Part shown: positions 20,998 to 30,851 of the stretch, piece after piece
Layout: each line of letters starts with the position of its first letter
How positions within the stretch are numbered: position 1 is the stretch's first letter
Origin: Prorocentrum cordatum
Taxonomy: Eukaryota > Sar > Dinophyceae > Prorocentrales > Prorocentraceae
Direction of reading: 5' to 3'
Assembly: GCA_963575745.1 (NCBI GenBank)
Contig: CAUYUJ010013936.1
Coordinates: 197,501-261,500 of the forward strand
DNA: 64,000 nucleotides
Notes under the pieces: generated by a model
Told to the model about the DNA's origin: nothing
The model's database searches: none
What the model saw: the letters and a program-made list of their open reading frames with translations, nothing else
Position numbers and translations under genes: made by a program

Positions 20998-21064
20998 CTT
21001 CCTCATCCGCCCCTTCTTTCTCCTCCTCCTCCTCCTCCTCCTCCTCCTCCTCCTCCCCCTCCTT
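20998..21064 (+). repeat. (CTC)n microsatellite
   Basis: CTCCTC trinucleotides with one CCC near the end. Confidence 0.9.
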
Positions 21065-21149
21065 TGACGCCCAAGCCACAGTTCACTTTCCCCTCCCCAG
21101 AAGCTTGCGGAAACCACGGAAACCATTTGAGAACTTCCAATGTCATATG

Positions 21150-21222
21150 TATACACGTGTGTATACACATATATATATATATATATATATATGTATATGT
21201 ATACACACACACGAATACACAT
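21150..21222. repeat. (TA)n with CA/TG flanks
   Basis: GTATACACGTGTGTATACAC, then (AT) of about 28 bases, then GTATACACACACACG. The flanks are mirror-like GTATACAC motifs. Confidence 0.9.
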
Positions 21223-21339
21223 GTTCTTTCCCCTATCAAACGATGAGGGACCCCTTCAGCTGGCCCACATCTAATTCGCCCCCCCTCCCCCGATGATCCC
21301 AAAGCCGCTCCGAGGCGGCCAGAAGTTTAAGCCAAGACG

Positions 21340-21850
21340 GGCAACGCACGGTCCCAGAGAGGTTCAAGAGGCTTTAGGAGGGCCCCAGGACGGCCCAAAA
21401 CCGCTCCATACGAGCCCAAGACCCTCCAAGCGTCATAAGATGGCCTCGGATGGCTTCAACACAGTCCAACAGAGCCTGCAGACGGTCCCAGAGGCCGTTC
21501 AGACGACCCCCGAATAATTAGGCTTCAGGAGGCAAACGCCATTAATTGTCGCTGAATTTTTGACGGTTTTTCAGGTTCTCGCCTTCCCGGGCTTCCGACG
21601 GTCCAAAACGACCCAAGCGCCATAGAACCATAGAACATCGCTCCTACATGCGCCCAAGAGCAACCCAGAACGGCCCCAATGGATTTGAAGATGGTCCAAG
21701 GGAGCCCCCAGACGGCCCAACACAGCGCCATGAAGCCCCCAAGAGGCCCCCCAGAGAGCCTCACTAGAGCCCCCAGGGTCCCCGAAAAGGCTGTCTAGAC
21801 AGCCAAAGCCCCCTAAGACGGACCAGAAACGCTCCAGGACGGCCTGGTCC
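21340..21850 (-). repeat. Degenerate GGGCC/TCTTGG repeat, inverted copy
   Basis: On the minus strand this reads as the same family as 8200-8665. Typical + strand pieces are CCCAAGACCCTCC, AGGACGGCCC and CAAGAGGCCCCCCAGAG. Confidence 0.6.
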
Positions 21851-22164
21851 CAGCGCAGATAACGCTGCACTGCACTCGCTGCGATCAGGACGTCCTTCGG
21901 CTGGACTTCAGCTTCGCCCAACGCAAACGAGCCTCCCGCGTATGCATCGCTTTCACCGCCGGTGCCCCGCAGACTTCCGGTCTCTCCCGACGCCGACCAG
22001 AAGTGTTCTGCGTTCTTTGTATGTTCTTTTTGCAAAAGGGAGCCTTCGCCACCGACCGCGACAGGTCGCATGACAGCGCCTGCCGCGAATGCAGCGTAGT
22101 GGGTCGACTGCCACTTCAGGACTTGCATTCCGTGCACCGGCTGGCCAGCCGGCCCCGAACTCAG

Positions 22165-23050
22165 TAAGAAAAGCCGTCGACGTGAGCCAAAATTGAGTTT
22201 GTTTGTTGCTGTGGGCCCCTGGACATGCCCATTCTTGACGAGAGCCCTCACCCGCGACGGTCCCGCGGCGCTGGCCCGCCCGGATGGCGCCAGACACTCC
22301 CCATCCAGAGCCCCGGAGCGAAACGGCAGCCGTCGACGTGAGCAAAGTCGTCCTTTTCCCTCGCGTCCCCTTTCTCGCCCCCTATGGAGTAGATCTTGGC
22401 TGCGTTTGGCGTCTGTTTCGCGCAGGTGGGTTCTCCCCTTGCAGGACGCACTGCTGCAAACCATCGCACTAAGCGGAGGTCTGGAACCAGACCCCCTCCC
22501 CCCTTCCGCCCACTGTCGAAACGCCGAACCAGAAAAACGTTCGCAAGAGATTGGTGTGGCCTGCTTGGTGGCTCTCCGCCTCTGGGCATGCCCGCTCCCC
22601 GCGAAGACGCACGCCCATCTGAGCCCCGCGGCGCAAGCCGTCCTGAACACGCCCAGCGTCCCCCACCCTGGCCCCCCTATCAAGGAAGCAGCCGTCGGCG
22701 TGAACCAAGAGAATCGGTGCGGCCCCTTTGGTACCCCCGCGCTTCCGAGCGGGCGCAGCCCCCACGAGAGCCCACGCCCGCGTCAGCCCCGCGGCGCAGG
22801 CCGAGAGGAGGCCGCCCAGCGCCCCCCACCGTGCACCCCTGGCCCGGCTGCAGGAACGCGGCCGTCGACGGGAACCACCAATCAGTTCGACCCCGCGGGC
22901 GAGTCTTCGCCTTCGGACGTGTTCACTCCCCACGAGAGCCCACGCCCATTTCGGCCTCGCGGCGCAGGCCGATTGGATGGCGCCCAAGGTTCCCCCGCCC
23001 CGGCCCCGGGCGCAGAAGAGCGGCCGTCGACGTGAACCAAAGTCGGTTCG
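22165..23050 (+). repeat. Tandem repeat of about 165 bp, four to five copies
   Basis: Anchors AGCCGTCGACGTGA(G/A)C recur at about 22172, 22329, 22690, 22861 and 23023; between them CACGAGAGCCCACGCCC and CCCGCGGCGCAGGCC recur. Spacing is 157-171 bp with one double interval that contains a different segment. That segment (22430-22545, with GAACCAGA.CCCCCTCCCC and CGAAACGCCGAAC) is repeated at 32450-32605. Long frames on both strands are repeat artefacts. Confidence 0.75.
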
Positions 23051-23149
23051 ACCCCCTTAGGTGGGTTTTCGTTCTTGCTGCTTCAGATAGTCGGCGTCCT
23101 CCAGGGCCCCGCAGCGCGAGCCGCCCAGACGCCTCACCAGCACCACCAG

Positions 23150-23400
23150 AGTGCGACTTCTGGCACGACCACCAGCACGACCACCAACACGAACACCAGC
23201 TTGACCAGGGGCACGACCTCCAACGCGACCGCCACCACCACCAGCACGACAACGAGAACGACAACCAGCACGAGAACAAGCTAGACCACCGGCACGACTA
23301 CCAGCACGACCGCCAGCCCGACCACCACCACCACCATCACCACCACCACCAACAGCACCACCAACAGCAGCACCACCAGCACGATCACAACGGGTCGCAG
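23150..23400 (+). repeat. 12-bp CACGACCACCAG minisatellite, array 1
   Basis: Runs of CACGACCACCAG with variants (AACACGAACACC, CACCACCATCAC). One frame gives His/Gln/Asp repeats. Confidence 0.85.
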
Positions 23401-23559
23401 CACCGTTGACCAGGGGCGGCAGACATCCTAGCGCTCCTCCAGCGGTTTGGGGGGCCCTGTGAGAGGTCGGGTTCTCTCTGCTTCCTTCTCCCCCTCCTGC
23501 TCCTCTTCCCTTAGTCCCGCTCCCTCCCTGGACATTGTCTGGTTGGAAGCAACACCGCC

Positions 23560-23775
23560 AGCAGGACCACTGGCGCGGCCACCAGCACGACCAACCGCCA
23601 GCACAACCACCAGCACGACCACCAGCACAACCACCAGCACGACCACCAGCACGATTTCCCACCAGAACCATCACCAGTACGACCGCCAGCATAACCAGCA
23701 GCACGGCCACCAGCAAAATCGCCGGCACGACTTCCAACACGAACTCGTGCACGACCACGAGCGCGACCACCCACA
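23560..23775 (+). repeat. 12-bp CACGACCACCAG minisatellite, array 2
   Basis: Same unit as array 1, in the same orientation, separated by about 160 bp that lacks the repeat. Confidence 0.85.
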
Positions 23776-24479
23776 CAACTGCCTTTTGTGAGCCGTCCTA
23801 AAACCGCAACGCACCTAACCCTCCAAGGCCATCATGCTCACGACACATCAAAACATATACCCCCAAAGCCATCAAGTTCACGAGCATATCGCATTCAGTC
23901 GTTCACCTACTGCGGTGGGATACGAGATCCGCGCTCCTGCGCAAAGGACGAGAATGAGCGGCAAGATGCCGTGGCGAAGCGAAGCGAACCAACAATATCT
24001 GGTGTATATATACAAGCCTACATACACATATTGTATATGTATATGTCGTTTATATTGGGATCGTGCACTTTTCGCAGGGGGCAGGGCGTTTTCACTCCAG
24101 CCGGCGCCAGAAGGAGGCATGCCCTATCCGCAATTTGAGGTTCATTCCTGGTGGTGATTGTTCTTCTTCTCTTTTCTGTCCTCCTCCTCCTCCGCCTCCT
24201 ATCCTCCATTCCCCCCTCCCCTCGCGAGCTAGGCGCGTGCGAGACTGCACGGCTGGCGCGCGCATCCTGGGGGGCAACAACTATACAGATGTACCCTTCC
24301 TGCTTCGATAGAAGGTGGCACGCTCATCGTCTTCCCCGCGCCGAGTGAATCCATGCGCGTGGCTGCGTGCGCGCAAACGCGCATATGCAAGCTCACTGTG
24401 ACTCGCCCACCAAGAACGAGCCCGATTCCGCGGACCCCAGTCGCCCTCGTCCCTGGCGGCGAAGCCCAGCCCAGGTGAT
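23776..24479. other. Stretch with no recognised gene
   Basis: Includes a small TATATAC/GTATATG-rich patch (24001-24055) and a CCTCCTCCTCCG patch near 24180. Nothing codes convincingly. Confidence 0.4.
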
Positions 24480-24640
24480 TGTCTATACCGTTTTCAGTGT
24501 ATACCGGCATTCGTTGTTTAGTTGGTGGGCTCTATACACCAATCTGGCGTGATTGGTGTATACACTTTTCGGTGTATGCGCGTAGTTGTGTCTTGATGGG
24601 GTTTAGGGTATACACCGATGTTGCCCCCAGAGTGCCCTGG
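24480..24640. repeat. GTATACACC-motif cluster with hairpin
   Basis: Variants of GGTGTATAC or its complement occur about five times. TATACACCAAT (24532-24542) and ATTGGTGTATA (about 24551-24561) form a perfect 11-bp hairpin with an 8-base loop. Confidence 0.6.
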
Positions 24641-25269
24641 CATCGTCGGCGGGGAGAAGGCAGGCTGGGGCCCGCGGAATCGGCTGGCCATCCCCCGAAG
24701 AGGGCCTGCGCCGTCGCCACGGGGACAGCGACACAACGGCTGCTAGGCAGGTTGCCACGACAACCATCCTGCGATACCCAGCTCTCAGGGCCCCTGGCGG
24801 CCAGGACAGATATTCATGTATATTTGTTGTGTTCCAGTTCTGAAGCCCTTGAGTCAAGGGCTTAAACAGCGCCCCAACCCTGGTTTACGAGGCGCTGTGC
24901 GCTGAAACTCCTGTGGGCTGACAGGGTAAACCCTGCGTGATGTGCGGCGTCCTGGCGTCCTCCAGGCTTCAGGGGTCCCCAGGAGGTTTACAGACCACGC
25001 ACTTGTAACCCAGGGTAGGATCGTTTCTTCATCCATCAATGTTCGGCCCTTTTGAGAAAACAGTATCTCCGGATATTGCCCGAAGTCGAACACGCGCGAA
25101 CTACCGCCGCCCCCTGCCATGTGGAAGCGCCAGTGCGGCCGAACGCTGTGGCCAGAGCTCGGCCACGTTATGGGACCGTGTTTCCCCCCAGCCCTTGTGG
25201 GAGCCCTTCGGGGGACACTTGGGGGAGGAAAAGGAGGATGACGAGGGAGGACAAAGGAGGGGGCGGATA

Positions 25270-25384
25270 ACTAGGAGGACGAGGAGGAGGAGGAGGAGGA
25301 GGAGGACGAGGACGAGGAGGAGGACGAGGAGGAGGAGGAGGAGGAGGAGGAGGAGGAGGAGGAGGAAGAGGAATAGGAGGAGGA
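25270..25384 (+). repeat. (GGA)n/(GAC)n microsatellite
   Basis: GAGGAGGACGAGG units over about 115 bp. Confidence 0.9.
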
Positions 25385-25389
25385 CTCTT

Positions 25390-26010
25390 GGGAGCTGTTG
25401 GGGCACTCTCAGGGCCTCCTGGGTGCCTCCTCGGGGCCTCTTGGAGGCCTCTTGGAGGCCCCCTTGGGCCTCCTGGGGACCATCGGAAGCTCCTTGGAAG
25501 GCTGCTTGGCCGTCTGAGGGCGTTCCTGGCCTGTCTTTCGCCGTCGGACGTCGCGTTGGGGGCCTCTCTGGGCCGACTTGGGGCCGACTTGGGGCGTTTC
25601 AGGGTCATCTTGGAGACCATCTTGGGCATGCTGGAGATCGCATGTGCCGTTTTGAGGCCCTCTTGAGGCCATCTTAGGGGGCCCCTTGGGCCGTCAAGAG
25701 GCCATCTCGGAGGTCTCTTGGGAGCTCTTGAGGCCATCTTGGTGGCCCATGGGGCCGTCTCGGGCCATCGGCAAGCCGAAAATTAGCAAACACCAAATCC
25801 TTCAAACACCCAGGATAAGTCCATGAGTTTGGCCTCTTCGGGCAGTCCTGGAGGTCCTCTTGGGCCGTCTTGGAGGCCTCGTGTCCCAGCTTCGGGACTA
25901 TCTTGGGCCGTCTGGGGGGACATCTTGGGGCCATCTTGGGCCATTGTGGCAGTTTGAGAGGCGTCTTGGTGGGCCGTCTTGGCCGTCTTGGAGGCGATTG
26001 GGCCAACAGT
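25390..26010 (+). repeat. Degenerate GGGCC/TCTTGG repeat, copy 3
   Basis: Same family and orientation as 8200-8665, with typical pieces GGCCTCTTGGAGGCC and TTGGGGCCATCTTGGGCC. It surrounds a non-repetitive piece at about 25765-25830. Confidence 0.7.
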
Positions 26011-26187
26011 GAACGAACTTTCGCTTGTCTTCGGCGGCTCTCCGGGTGGCCGGTGGGTTGAGCCGAGACCCCATTGGAAATTCGTAAGTTTGGCACCCCG
26101 TGCACCCTTGTCGCCAGCCGCAGGCGGCGGCAGAACTCTTCTCCCTCCTCCCCAGCTATATTCCTCCATGCTCACGTCCGCCCAACG

Positions 26188-26250
26188 CTAGAAGAGGAGG
26201 AGTAGGAGGAGGAGGAGGAGGAGGAGGAGGAGGAGGCGGAGGCGGAGGCC
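26188..26250 (+). repeat. (GGA)n microsatellite
   Basis: About 60 bp, ending in GGCGGAGGC variants. Confidence 0.9.
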
Positions 26251-26354
26251 GGATGTGCGAGGAGGGAGAGGCGCGGGAGCATGTGGCCGGAGCGAGGAGG
26301 CCGCGCCGCACGCCGAGGGGGCCGGAGGCGGATGGGGAGGGCCTTTGCGTCCCC

Positions 26355-26460
26355 GCGGGGGCGGCTCGGAGGCCGAGCTGAAGATGATCGATCAGAGCAT
26401 CAGCGAGCAGCAGTCCCGGGGCACCTCCGACGCGCTCGCGAGGTGCCCCCGCTCCCTCGC
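26355..26460 (+). CDS. Possible exon, coiled-coil-like
   Basis: One frame reads GGSEAELKMIDQSISEQQSR then GTSDALARC. Codons carry no repeat signature and spacing of hydrophobic residues suggests an amphipathic helix. Boundaries are uncertain; the dispersed repeat (family H) starts just after. No family is recognised. Confidence 0.3.
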
Positions 26461-26464
26461 AGGA

Positions 26465-26690
26465 GAGCCACGTAAAGTTATGATGCTTCAGCCTGCTTTG
26501 GCCTTGATCACCAGGAAGAGTTTCGAGCGCCCAGAAGAGTGCCGAGACTCGAGGGTTTTCACGCGTCGGGCCCTGGGGGACACTCGCCCGACACTGTTTC
26601 GACACTCTTTTTACACTTCTCGGGGTGCTCGAAATTATTTTTGGGATGTGGTCCTTAAGTAGGATGGGGGCAACACAAGCATAAAGAAGA
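26465..26690 (+). repeat. Dispersed repeat (family H), copy 1
   Basis: Ordered blocks TTGATCACCAGGAAGAGTTT, CGAGCGCCCAGAAGAG, GGTTTTCACGCGTCGGGCCC, ACTCGCCCGACACTGTTTCG, GGGTGCTCGAAATTATTTTT, GGGATGTGGTCCTTAAGTA and GATGGG.GCAACA. Copies are also at 47460-47670 and 54225-54460. Confidence 0.75.
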
Positions 26691-26850
26691 ACTCGTGGCG
26701 CTCCGCGCGCGGACTTCTTGGATCGGCGCTGGGCCCCCTGGCGGCGCCTCCAGCGCCACCCCTGGCGCGCTCCGCTCGTCGGGGAGGGGGGGTTCCGGCG
26801 CGGAGCCCATAACCCCGCGCGGACCTCCAACGGTTTATGCTTGGTATGTG
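26690..26850. mobile_element. GC-rich long-TIR element (family A), diverged copy
   Basis: GCGCGGACTTCTTGGATCGG and CGCTGGGCCCCCTGGCGGCG on the left, GCGCGGACCTCCAACGGTTT on the right, with the family core between. Confidence 0.6.
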
Positions 26851-27039
26851 TCGGGGGTGGGCAGACCTCCTACCCTGACACGTCGATTAGCGAATTGGCC
26901 GTTTTCGGTTCGCGAGAGGGCGTCGCGGCCGTCATTTTTGCGGGTCCAGGTCCGTCGGCTTCGGTCCCAGGCCGTTTTTACTAAGGGGAGGTTTACTAAA
27001 GGGAGGTTTGTCCACCGCCGAGGGGAGGGGCGTCCGGCG

Positions 27040-27370
27040 CGGAGCCCATAACCCCGCGCGGACCTCCAACGGTTTATGTTTATTATGTGGCTTGTTGTTC
27101 CTCTCTTCTGGGGGGCGGCCAGAAGGGTTGGGGGCCACAGGCGAATCCTACCCCCACCCCCCACGATTTCTGAGGGGGAGGGTGGGGTTCACTTCGCTTG
27201 GGGGGCTCCCGAACGAAGTGAACCCCACCCTCCCCCTCAGAAATCGTGGGGGGTGGGGGTAGGGTTCGCCTGTGGCCCCATAAATACCCCGCGCGGACCT
27301 CCAACGGTTTATGTTTATTCTGTGGCTTGTTGTTCCTCTCTTCTCGGGGGCGGCCAGAAGGATTGGGCGA
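27040..27370. repeat. Two direct copies of a family A right end around a palindrome
   Basis: GCGCGGACCTCCAACGGTTT then ATGTTTATT(A/C)TGTGGC, then TTGTTGTTCCTCTCTTCT and GGGCGGCCAGAAGG, is present twice (about 27057-27126 and 27293-27362) almost unchanged. The near-perfect palindrome 27131-27279 lies exactly between. Confidence 0.75.
27131..27279. repeat. Near-perfect palindrome, 66-bp arms
   Basis: The left arm 27131-27196 starts GGGGCCACAGGCGAATCCTA; the right arm 27214-27279 ends GGGTTCGCCTGTGGCCCC. The arms match at 65 of 66 positions with a 17-base loop (27197-27213). Such identity implies recent formation. Confidence 0.9.
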
Positions 27371-27501
27371 CGACTGGGCGGGGGCGGACATCACGGCGGG
27401 GGCCATGAGGTATCTCCCCGGATCTCAGGGCGCCCCCTCTTCTTTCGGCGCGTCCCCTGGTCCACCCCCACCGTCCGCGCACGTACCTCGGGCCGCGACT
27501 T

Positions 27502-27950
27502 TTGCGAGCGCCCCCTCCTGGTCATCGCCCCCCCCCCTCTCTTGGACGCTCCCGAGACCACACTGTAGTCACCCCCAGAGAGTCCGCAGACGACATGTGT
27601 GCGCACCGTACCGCGGTGGCGCCCCTCGTGGCGCCGTCGACCCTCGACCCGGGAAGGGGTACGGTGCTCGCCGCCCTCTCCCCTGGCGCCTGCGTGGGCT
27701 GGGGAGGGGAGCTCCTGGGACGCACCGCCTGTGCACCCTGCCGCGCCGGAGCGGGGCCGGAGCGGAGTCCAGGCATGGTGCGGTGCGCGGACGGCGGCGT
27801 CCTCGCACCCAGGGGTGCGGTGACGCCGAGGGTGGTGATCTGCGACGAGGCGCCGCTGGGGCCCCGGGGAGCACGGCGCTGCCCTCCTCGGGCCTCCTCG
27901 GGCCGCGGCGGAAGGCTTCCGGCGAGGTCCTCGCCCGCCCCCCCAGGGTG
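27502..27950 (+). other. Open GC-rich stretch, coding unproven
   Basis: One + frame contains DPGRGTVLAALSPGACVGWG and RCADGGVLAPRGAVTPRVVI, and other frames are also open on both strands. No known domain is seen. It may be an exon or simply GC-rich intergenic DNA. It ends at the target duplication of the expanded family B element. Confidence 0.2.
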
Positions 27951-28079
27951 CCCCCCCCCAGGGTTAAGTCGTGCATGTCCTTGTGCGGGAGGAGATTTCA
28001 AGAGTGGCTCTAAAGAAGTAATCTGGGGATTATTCCCCACATCCTGAGAGGGTTTTTTTTTTTCCTGGAGCACCCTCTC

Positions 28080-28169
28080 CTTCTCCTCCTCCTCCTCCCC
28101 TCCCTCCTCCTCCCCCTCCCTCCTCCTCCCTCCTCCTCCTCCTCCTCCTCCTCCTCCTCCTCCTCCTCC
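28080..28169 (+). repeat. (CCT)n microsatellite inside B6
   Basis: CTCCTC trinucleotides with CCC interruptions. Confidence 0.9.
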
Positions 28170-28400
28170 TTTACCATACCTGTCATCTCATACCATACCT
28201 GTCATACCATACCATACCAACACCACACCTACCATACCACACCTACCATACCAGACCTACAATACCTACCATACCAAGCTTACCATACCATACCATATCT
28301 ACCATAGCATGCCCTACTATACCATACCTACTACACCATACCATACCATACCATACCTACCATACCATACCACACCTACCATTCCATATCTACCACTCCA
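28170..28400 (+). repeat. CCATA/CCTA minisatellite inside B6
   Basis: Runs of CATACCATACC and CTACCATACC, an irregular 5-9 base unit. Confidence 0.9.
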
Positions 28401-29060
28401 GGAAGGCCACGCCAGAGAGGCCACTCCCACTCCCACTCCAGGAAGGCCCCGCCTGAGCGAGGAGGTCATTCGCAAACCATGCTATTTATCTGGTTTCGTG
28501 CCCCTCCCATTCCTCTATGGAGTCCCCGCCTGAGCGAGGAGGGCATTCGTAAACCATGTTATTTAGCATGCTTCGTGCCCCTCCCACTCCTCCAGGGAGG
28601 CCCCGCCTGAGCGAGGAGGGTATTCGCATCCCATGTTATTTCTAAGGCTTCGTGCCCCTCCCACTCCTCCAGGGAAGCCCCGCCTGAGCGAGGAGGGCAT
28701 TCGCAAACCATGATATGTATGAGGTGTCGTGCCCCTCCCACTCCTCCGATGAGGCCCCGCCTGAGCGAGGAGAGCATTCTCGCAAACCATGCTATTCAAC
28801 ATGTTTCGTGAACCTCCCACTCCTCCAGGCAGGCCGCGCATGAGCGAGGGCGTTCGCAAGCCATGTTATCTAGAATGCTTCGTGCCCCTCCCACTCCTCC
28901 AGGGAGGCCCCGCATGAGCGAGGAGGGCATTCCCAAATCATGTTACTTAGAATGCTTCGTGACCCTCCCACTCCTCCAGGGAGGCCCCGCCTGAGCGAGG
29001 AGGGTATTCGCAACCCATGTTATTTCTAAGGCTTCGTGCCCCTCCCACTCCTCCAGGGGC
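28400..29060 (+). repeat. Second 77-bp satellite, about eight copies, inside B6
   Basis: Unit GGAGGCCCCGCCTGAGCGAG, GAGGG.ATTCGCAAACCATG, TTATTTAGAATGCTTCGTGC, CCCTCCCACTCCTCCAG. Spacing between the copies starting at 28597 and 28674 is 77 bp; others are 71-80. Its sequence is different from the satellite at 15990. Confidence 0.85.
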
Positions 29061-29563
29061 AAAAGCGCTTCCTGAACAGCCGTCGTTTTCCTCCCTGCTG
29101 CTCCCCCTCCTTGCCTTCGTCTGCCCTTTCTTTCCTACGTGCCGTTGCGATGGCCCTACCATTCATTTTGCTATGATTTTGCCTCACTGGCCCCACGAAA
29201 CCCTCAACATCCTTATGTGTGGAACTCCGTCAGCATTTGCATTTGTTTTTATATGGAAGAAAAAAACATTGGATTATCTTTGAGGACATTTTGCATATGG
29301 TTCAATCTCCTTCCAAAATCCGCCTGTAGGAGGACATGCCCGACCGAACCCCAGGGTGCCGGTTGCAAACCACGCCCTCTGCAAGCCACGGCGCCCGTCG
29401 GAGTCGCCGACCCCAGGCGCGCCTGCCGCGCTTGTTGTCACTCGGGGGGGCGCGGCGGCCGCCCTGTGCCAAGGGCGGGCGCCCGCGCCCGGAGGCAGAG
29501 CTGCCTGGCGCGGAGGGAGAACTGCTGGGCAGGACTCGAGAGGGCGGCACATCGCTCAAGCGG

Positions 29564-29781
29564 GGACGCAACTAGGGAAACAAAAAGTGACATAAACATA
29601 ACAACTCGGAGGTCCGCGCGGATTTCTCGGATCGGCGCTGGGGCCCACAGGCGGCGCCTCCGGCGCCGCCCCTGGCGCGCTCCGCGCGCCAGGGAGGGGG
29701 GGTCCAGCGCCGATCCGAGAAATCTGCGCGGACCTCCGAGTTTCTACGTTTATGCCAATGTTTGTTCCCTTAGTTGCGTCC
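29564..29781. mobile_element. GC-rich long-TIR element (family A), best copy
   Basis: Inner arms AACTCGGAGGTCCGCGCGGA then TTTCTCGGATCGGCGCTGG (29601-29640), inverted at 29704-29742. Pairing continues outwards through TGACATAAACATAA / TTTATGCCAATG and GGACGCAACTAGGGAAACA / TGTTCCCTTAGTTGCGTCC, so each arm is about 77 bp. The core is GGCGGCGCCTCCGGCGCC. No clear target duplication was found. Confidence 0.75.
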
Positions 29782-29839
29782 AGATCGCACACGTGGATCA
29801 AGGGGCGTGGACTACTCCAAAGCCCTTGTCAATCGCCCC

Positions 29840-30005
29840 CCGCTAAAAAACCGAACCCCCTTCCACGTGCGACCCGATATTCGAGACCCCCCCTCTTCGA
29901 CGGGGCGCCTTCATAAACCGGACCCCCGAAGCTCCAATCCACAGGAAGCGCTTGAATGAACCGGACCCCCCCCAGTTACAAAAAATACGCCTTAAAAAAC
30001 CGGAC
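29840..30005 (+). repeat. Short AAACCGGACCCCC tandem motif
   Basis: AAAAACCGAACCCCC, TAAACCGGACCCCC, TGAACCGGACCCCC and AAAAACCGGACC recur at irregular spacing. Confidence 0.5.
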
Positions 30006-30202
30006 CTGGGGACGATAAATAAGGGATTTGGACTAGCGACGGGTCCCGTTTCCATAGGAAATCGCGGATTTCCGCCGCCGAGCGAGGCGGCACTGGCCAT
30101 TGGCCGCATTTTGGCGACGGCGCCTCCCCCGATCCACGGGTTTGGCGACCGCGGGTCAAATCCATGGATATGGATAGCTAATCCGTGTTTACGCGTCCCC
30201 AG
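30006..30202. mobile_element. TIR element (family G), copy 1
   Basis: The left end is CTGGGGACGATAAATAAGGG; the right end in reverse complement is CTGGGGACGCGTAAACACGG. The interior shares GCGACGGGTCCCG.TTCCAT, CGCCGCCGA.CGAGGCGGC and AAATCCATGGAT with 56640-56815. Confidence 0.6.
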
Positions 30203-30559
30203 CTATAGAAGGCGGTGGTGGTGTCGTTTTCCCTTGACCTTGGTGGTGGTGGTGCCGTCTTCCCCTGCGCCCACCAGCAGCATGGTGGACGGCGAGTTGT
30301 TTTGTGTCTTTCACCCCTTTTGGACCTCCCGGTGCGCCCTCGAGGCCATGGCCGGACGCGGCTCGGAGAGCTGAGCCAGCAGGACTCAGAAGGACGTCAT
30401 CGTTCAAGCAGTGACGAAGCGCCCTGATTTGCCTGAAGACTCTTCTAATAAGCTTTTGTCGTTTGCACAAGATGTTGCCAGAGCATTTTCTGGTTTGGGC
30501 AGTGTTTTTGTTCGTTACTACTATTACAAACATCCGCCGCTCTGCGGTTGATCGGGAGT

Positions 30560-30565
<6 letters not shown>

Positions 30566-30596
<31 letters not shown>
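30566..30596. repeat. (TA)n microsatellite
   Basis: About 31 bases of TA. Confidence 0.9.
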
Positions 30597-30599
<3 letters not shown>

Positions 30600-30741
30600 G
30601 AAGGGGCGCGCGCTTCTGGGCGAGAGGGAAACGACCGAGAGAAGAAGGGGCGGCCGCCCCACAGGACCTCTCCATGGTGCCGGAAGCCCATCAGGGCTCC
30701 CTCAGGGCCCCTCCCCCAGGGCCGGGGCTCCCTCGCCTGCC

Positions 30742-30806
30742 CCCTCCTCCTCCTCCTCCTCCTCCTCCTCCTCCTCCTCCTCCTCCTCCTCCTCCTCCTC
30801 CTCCTT
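30742..30806 (+). repeat. (CCT)n microsatellite
   Basis: Nearly pure CCT over about 65 bases. Confidence 0.95.
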
Positions 30807-30851
30807 CGCCCCCGTCGGCATATCCAGGCGTGTTATGCAGTCAGGTCGTCC

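Larger units (their letters stand above)
27964..29348. mobile_element. Family B element expanded by internal satellites (B6)
   Basis: The left end starts TTAAGTCGTGCATGTCC and the next about 75 bp align with other B copies (TTTCAAGAGT, AAGAAGTAATCTGGGGA). The right end is CCGCCTGTAGGAGGACATGC then CCGACCGAA. An 8-bp duplication CCCCAGGG lies exactly outside both ends (27956-27963 and 29349-29356), which shows the two halves belong to one insertion. About 1.2 kb of CCT, CCATA and 77-bp repeats now lies inside an element normally about 150 bp long. Confidence 0.8.

Noticed and set aside
22182-22200. TGAGCCAAAAT as an inverted spliced-leader piece
   Set aside because: Only 11 bases match, and they are part of the 165-bp repeat.
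21571-22683. 370-codon minus frame
   Set aside because: Covers the 165-bp array and a degenerate repeat; no domain.
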